Shown here: piece by piece, positions 63,318 through 64,000 of the stretch
Numbering within the stretch: position 1 is the stretch's first letter
How the letters are laid out: the number at the start of each line of letters is the position of its first letter
DNA from: Bacteroides ndongoniae
GTDB lineage: Bacteria > Bacteroidota > Bacteroidia > Bacteroidales > Bacteroidaceae
Reading direction: 5' to 3'
Assembly (NCBI RefSeq): GCF_900108345.1
Contig: NZ_FNVV01000013.1
Location: 1,400,944-1,464,943, forward strand
DNA: 64,000 nucleotides
Program-made: the position numbers and the translations under genes
Notes under the pieces: generated by a model
Database searches by the model: none
What the model saw: only the letters and a program-made list of their open reading frames with translations
Told to the model about the DNA's origin: nothing

Positions 63318-64000
63318 AGTTTCGTCCGGATTTATCGATGCTGACGTTCAGTCGGGCGAACAGAGCTTTTCGAATCTGACGGAGGTGTATGTGTCCGTGT
63401 CGGGTTATGCACGTCTGTTCCGTTGTCAGCGTTATAATCGCTTGCATATTTTGAAAGCGTTGAAGCCCGAATACATTGGCAGCGATTTCTATGAACAGGC
63501 GTTGCGGAAAGAATTCGATATCGGTTATCAACTGGAGCACCCTCATATCTGCAGAGCCTTAGGCTGGGAAACCTTACCGGAGCTGGGACATTGCATTGTG
63601 CTGGAGTACATTGACGGAATTACGCTGAAGGAAGTTATGCAGCGTGGTCTGCTGACACCGGAACTGGCGCGTAAGTTTATAACCGAACTTTGCAGTGCGC
63701 TTCATTATCTGCACGGGAAACAGATTGTACACCGAGACTTGAAACCGGAAAATATACTGGTGACTCATAATGGTCATAATGTAAAATTGATCGATTTCGG
63801 CTTGTCCGACTGTGACGATTACGATGCGTTAAAGCTTCCTGCCGGTACCCGCTATTACTTGGCTCCTGAAGCCCTGAAACCTGGACAGCCTCTTGACCTG
63901 CGTGCCGATATTTATTCGTTGGGCATAATCATTGGCGAGATGGCCGAAATCCTGGAGGACAAAAAACTGGCTGCTGTTTCGCGGAGATGTACGCGTCGTA
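63304..64000 (+). CDS. Serine/threonine protein kinase, cut by the window end
   Basis: The first 232 residues of a Hanks-type kinase, with the rest outside the window. It has Lys51 in HILKALKPEY, the catalytic loop HRDLKPEN (143-150, Asp145), the DFG triad in LIDFGLSD (164-166), and the activation-segment PAGTRYYLAPEAL. The glycine loop is weak. It phosphorylates Ser or Thr on an unknown protein. It starts inside the 3' end of the previous gene. Whether it carries a membrane segment and sensor domain cannot be seen. Confidence 0.9.
   Translation, partial: MAENEVSSGFIDADVQSGEQSFSNLTEVYVSVSGYARLFRCQRYNRLHILKALKPEYIGSDFYEQALRKEFDIGYQLEHPHICRALGWETLPELGHCIVLEYIDGITLKEVMQRGLLTPELARKFITELCSALHYLHGKQIVHRDLKPENILVTHNGHNVKLIDFGLSDCDDYDALKLPAGTRYYLAPEALKPGQPLDLRADIYSLGIIIGEMAEILEDKKLAAVSRRCTRR

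Overview
The window reads as a Bacteroides chromosome, most like the B. fragilis group. Several predicted promoters carry the Bacteroidetes -7 box TAnnTTTG. PRTRC genes, RteA/RteB-like regulators, fimbrillin lipoproteins and a type II-C CRISPR locus with a 47-nt repeat all fit that genus. From about 4.4 to 52.7 kb the sequence looks like one integrated mobile element, bounded on the right by two tandem tyrosine recombinases. The left boundary, the attachment sites and any relaxase or transfer genes are not visible.

Layout. 0-0.85 kb: two small conserved genes. 1.0-3.5 kb (minus): an AbiEi/AbiEii-type toxin-antitoxin pair plus a PP2C-like phosphatase, behind a promoter flanked by two mirrored palindromes. 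3.6-4.4 kb: a GC-rich stretch with no gene I can support. 4.4-13.5 kb: element maintenance genes, namely DUF4099/DUF3945 proteins, topoisomerase III and a PRTRC block (E, C, F, B, ThiF) in which the F gene appears frame-disrupted. 14.1-44.5 kb: one very long co-directional block. It opens with a DUF3575 protein and four fimbrillin-family lipoproteins. It then runs without a clear break into a complete extracellular contractile injection system (eCIS) of the Bacteroidales injection system (BIS) kind: tube terminator, sheath, two tube proteins, DUF5908, LysM/tube adaptor, VgrG-like spike, PAAR tip, gp25, two large baseplate proteins, tape measure, eCIS_core (DUF4157) protein and AAA+ ATPase. Two AT-rich genes at 29.4 and 42.2 kb stand out in composition and are the best cargo candidates. 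The second has the catalytic-residue pattern of an actin-fragmin/PI3-4-kinase-like fold. 44.5-48.1 kb: RteA/RteB-like hybrid kinase and sigma-54 activator. 48.5-50.0 kb: a RibD/DHFR-like protein and three small HTH proteins. 50.1-52.6 kb (minus): two integrases.

53.0-59.6 kb: a CRISPR array (six full repeats, one degenerate, six spacers), cas2, cas1 and cas9 on the minus strand, and a tracrRNA divergent from cas9. Every full repeat contains a Bacteroides-type promoter match, so each crRNA may have its own start. 60.3-64 kb looks like ordinary chromosome: an S9 dipeptidyl-peptidase, a conserved Bacteroides protein and a Ser/Thr kinase cut off by the window end.

How it may work together (inference): the element carries an injection machine together with its surface adhesin-like lipoproteins and variable cargo. 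The RteAB-like pair lies 19 nt downstream and could link its expression to mobility. The injection system class is known. The least explained parts are the two cargo genes, the structured leader before the operon (13.6-14.1 kb), the long nested palindrome inside it (27.2-27.3 kb), and the frame break in PRTRC F.
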